Origin: Clostridiaceae bacterium
GTDB taxonomy: Bacteria; Bacillota; Clostridia; UBA1212; DUPL01
Length of the DNA: 7,101 bases
Assembly (NCBI GenBank): GCA_012522035.1
Contig: JAAYLF010000357.1
Coordinates: 1 to 7,101 of the forward strand
Reading direction: 5' to 3'
The notes under the pieces are model-generated. The model ran no database searches, was not told the DNA's origin, and saw only the letters and a program-made list of their open reading frames with translations. A program made the position numbers and the translations under genes. This document shows, in pieces, positions 6,139 to 7,101 of the stretch (within the stretch, counting starts at the first letter, position 1; each line of letters starts with the position of its first letter).

Positions 6139-6925
6139 AGTGAAAAATATTAAAAAGATATTCAATGCAGGCACAATTAATGAAAAGGTTGCTTTGGACG
6201 ATGTAAGTCTGACACTTTCTGAAGGAGACTTTGTAACACTGATTGGCGGAAACGGTGCCGGAAAGTCCACCCTTTTAAACTGCATTGCAGGAGTGCACAT
6301 GGTGGATGAAGGCCAGATACTGATTGACGGAAAAGATGTAACAAAAATTCCCGAACATAAAAGAGCTGCATACCTGGGAAGGGTTTTTCAGGATCCGATG
6401 ATGGGTACTGCAGCAAACATGGGAATTGAAGAAAACCTTGCTCTTAGCTATAGGCGGGGAAAAAGAAGAACGCTGAAATGGGGTATTAGCAACAAGGAAA
6501 GGGAAATCTACAGGGAACTGTTAAGTACTTTGGACCTAGGACTTGAAAACCGCTTGAGTGACAAGGTTGGACTTCTTTCCGGAGGACAAAGACAGGCCCT
6601 CACCCTTTTAATGGCGACTTTGATAAAACCAAAGCTTTTGCTTCTTGACGAACATACTGCAGCTCTTGACCCCAAAACTGCTGAAAAAGTTCTGAAACTC
6701 ACAGATAAAATAGTTGAAGAAGGTAAACTAACTACATTGATGATTACCCATAATATGAGAGATGCCATAAATCATGGAAACCGCCTGATCATGATGTCAA
6801 ACGGAAAAATAATCCTCGATATTAAAGGTGAAGAAAAAAGAAATCTGACAGTCGAAAGCCTCCTTGAAAGGTTTGGCAAAGTGTCAGGCGAAGAATTTGC
6901 AAATGATAGAGCGCTGCTCTCCTAA
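6131..6925 (+). CDS. ABC transporter ATP-binding protein (COG1101 family)
   Basis: A 264-residue cytoplasmic ATPase that powers the importer made with the two preceding products. All motifs are present: Walker A GGNGAGKST (39-47), Q-loop Gln87 in VFQDP, signature LSGGQ (149-153), Walker B LLLLDE with Asp173 and the catalytic Glu174, D-loop ALDP (178-181) and switch His207 in ITHN. The residue after the Walker B glutamate is His (DEHTAALDP), the form I associate with this uncharacterised-transporter ATPase subfamily. The start at 6131 has AGGAGG (6118-6123) at seven bases and lies inside the 3' end of the permease gene, overlapping by 8 bp. A strong terminator follows at 6934, so this is the last gene of the operon. 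Confidence 0.95.
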   Translation: MLEVKNIKKIFNAGTINEKVALDDVSLTLSEGDFVTLIGGNGAGKSTLLNCIAGVHMVDEGQILIDGKDVTKIPEHKRAAYLGRVFQDPMMGTAANMGIEENLALSYRRGKRRTLKWGISNKEREIYRELLSTLDLGLENRLSDKVGLLSGGQRQALTLLMATLIKPKLLLLDEHTAALDPKTAEKVLKLTDKIVEEGKLTTLMITHNMRDAINHGNRLIMMSNGKIILDIKGEEKRNLTVESLLERFGKVSGEEFANDRALLS

Positions 6926-6933
6926 ATTTTTTT

Positions 6934-6962
6934 AGTCTGGAATATTGCTCCAGACTTTTTTT
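6934..6962 (+). terminator. Intrinsic terminator of the ABC operon
   Basis: A perfect 8-bp stem AGTCTGGA (6934-6941) / TCCAGACT (6949-6956) with a 7-nt loop is followed by a further run of T (6957-6962). It starts nine bases after the ATPase stop codon. Confidence 0.92.
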
Positions 6963-6984
6963 GTGCTAAAATACAATGATTAGG

Positions 6985-7009
6985 GTGTCAAAAGTATAAG
7001 ACTTGACAC
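6985..7009. promoter_or_regulatory. Inverted repeat, possible operator
   Basis: GTGTCAA (6985-6991) and TTGACAC (7003-7009) are perfect inverted copies separated by 11 bp. The right arm contains TTGACA (7003-7008), a consensus -35 box, with TTTAAC 17 bp downstream (7026-7031) as a weak -10. A repressor bound here could block that promoter. No terminator-like T run follows, so a DNA site is likelier than an RNA hairpin. Confidence 0.4.
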
Positions 7010-7058
7010 GTTTGCATCTTGAAAATTTAACACAAACCTCCATTATTCATATGTGATG

Positions 7059-7067
7059 TGGTATAAT
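7059..7067 (+). promoter_or_regulatory. Extended -10 promoter for the next gene
   Basis: TGGTATAAT carries the extended -10 TG dinucleotide (7059-7060) and a perfect TATAAT (7062-7067). No good -35 lies 16-18 bp upstream, which an extended -10 can tolerate. Transcription would start near 7074 and run out of the window. Confidence 0.55.
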
Positions 7068-7094
7068 ATAAGCATACACACTACATATGGAATT

Positions 7095-7101
7095 AAGGAG
7101 A
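7095..7101 (+). promoter_or_regulatory. Ribosome binding site of a gene starting beyond the window
   Basis: AAGGAGA ends exactly at the right edge, about 28-34 bp after the TATAAT box. With usual spacing, the start codon would fall within about ten bases outside the window. The product is not visible. Confidence 0.5.

Overview
The window looks like chromosomal DNA of a low-GC Gram-positive bacterium of the class Clostridia. The support is the AT-rich intergenic DNA, strong GGAGG-type ribosome binding sites, lipoprotein signal peptides, surface lipoproteins with Pro/Thr/Glu linkers, and an uncharacterised-type ABC transporter common in Firmicutes. Genus cannot be fixed from the sequence. There are no rRNA or tRNA genes, no CRISPR array and no recognisable mobile element.

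Layout, left to right. (1) 25-299 (+) is a gene relic: the first ~31 codons and the last ~59 codons of what looks like a B12-binding-type radical SAM protein, joined out of frame with the catalytic middle missing. (2) A hairpin at 306-335 can terminate transcription from both sides. (3) Two tandem minus-strand genes (348-1034 and 1078-1776) encode paralogous lipoproteins, about 70% identical over the C-terminal domain. (4) Divergent from them, 1934-3394 (+) encodes a cytoplasmic zinc-ribbon protein with a beta-propeller-like repeat region. (5) Its stop codon overlaps, tail to tail, the stop of a minus-strand flavodoxin-fold oxidoreductase gene (3391-3975). (6) From 4063 a sigma-A-like promoter leads into a short leader with mutually exclusive hairpins and an intrinsic terminator (attenuator or small riboswitch architecture). 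It is followed by a three-gene ABC importer operon: binding lipoprotein (4215-5192), permease (5225-6138) and ATPase (6131-6925), closed by a strong terminator at 6934-6962. (7) The right end holds an inverted repeat, an extended -10 promoter and a ribosome binding site for a gene that starts just beyond the window.

The transporter genes form one functional unit of the COG2984/COG4120/COG1101 type. Characterised relatives import aromatic amino acids such as tryptophan, but the substrate here is unproven. The permease has an apparent single-base frameshift near its 5' end: the family-typical N-terminus is encoded in one frame and the rest in another. The points most worth a second look are the attenuator-like leader, the permease frameshift, the zinc-ribbon/propeller protein beside the duplicated lipoproteins, and the decayed radical SAM gene.
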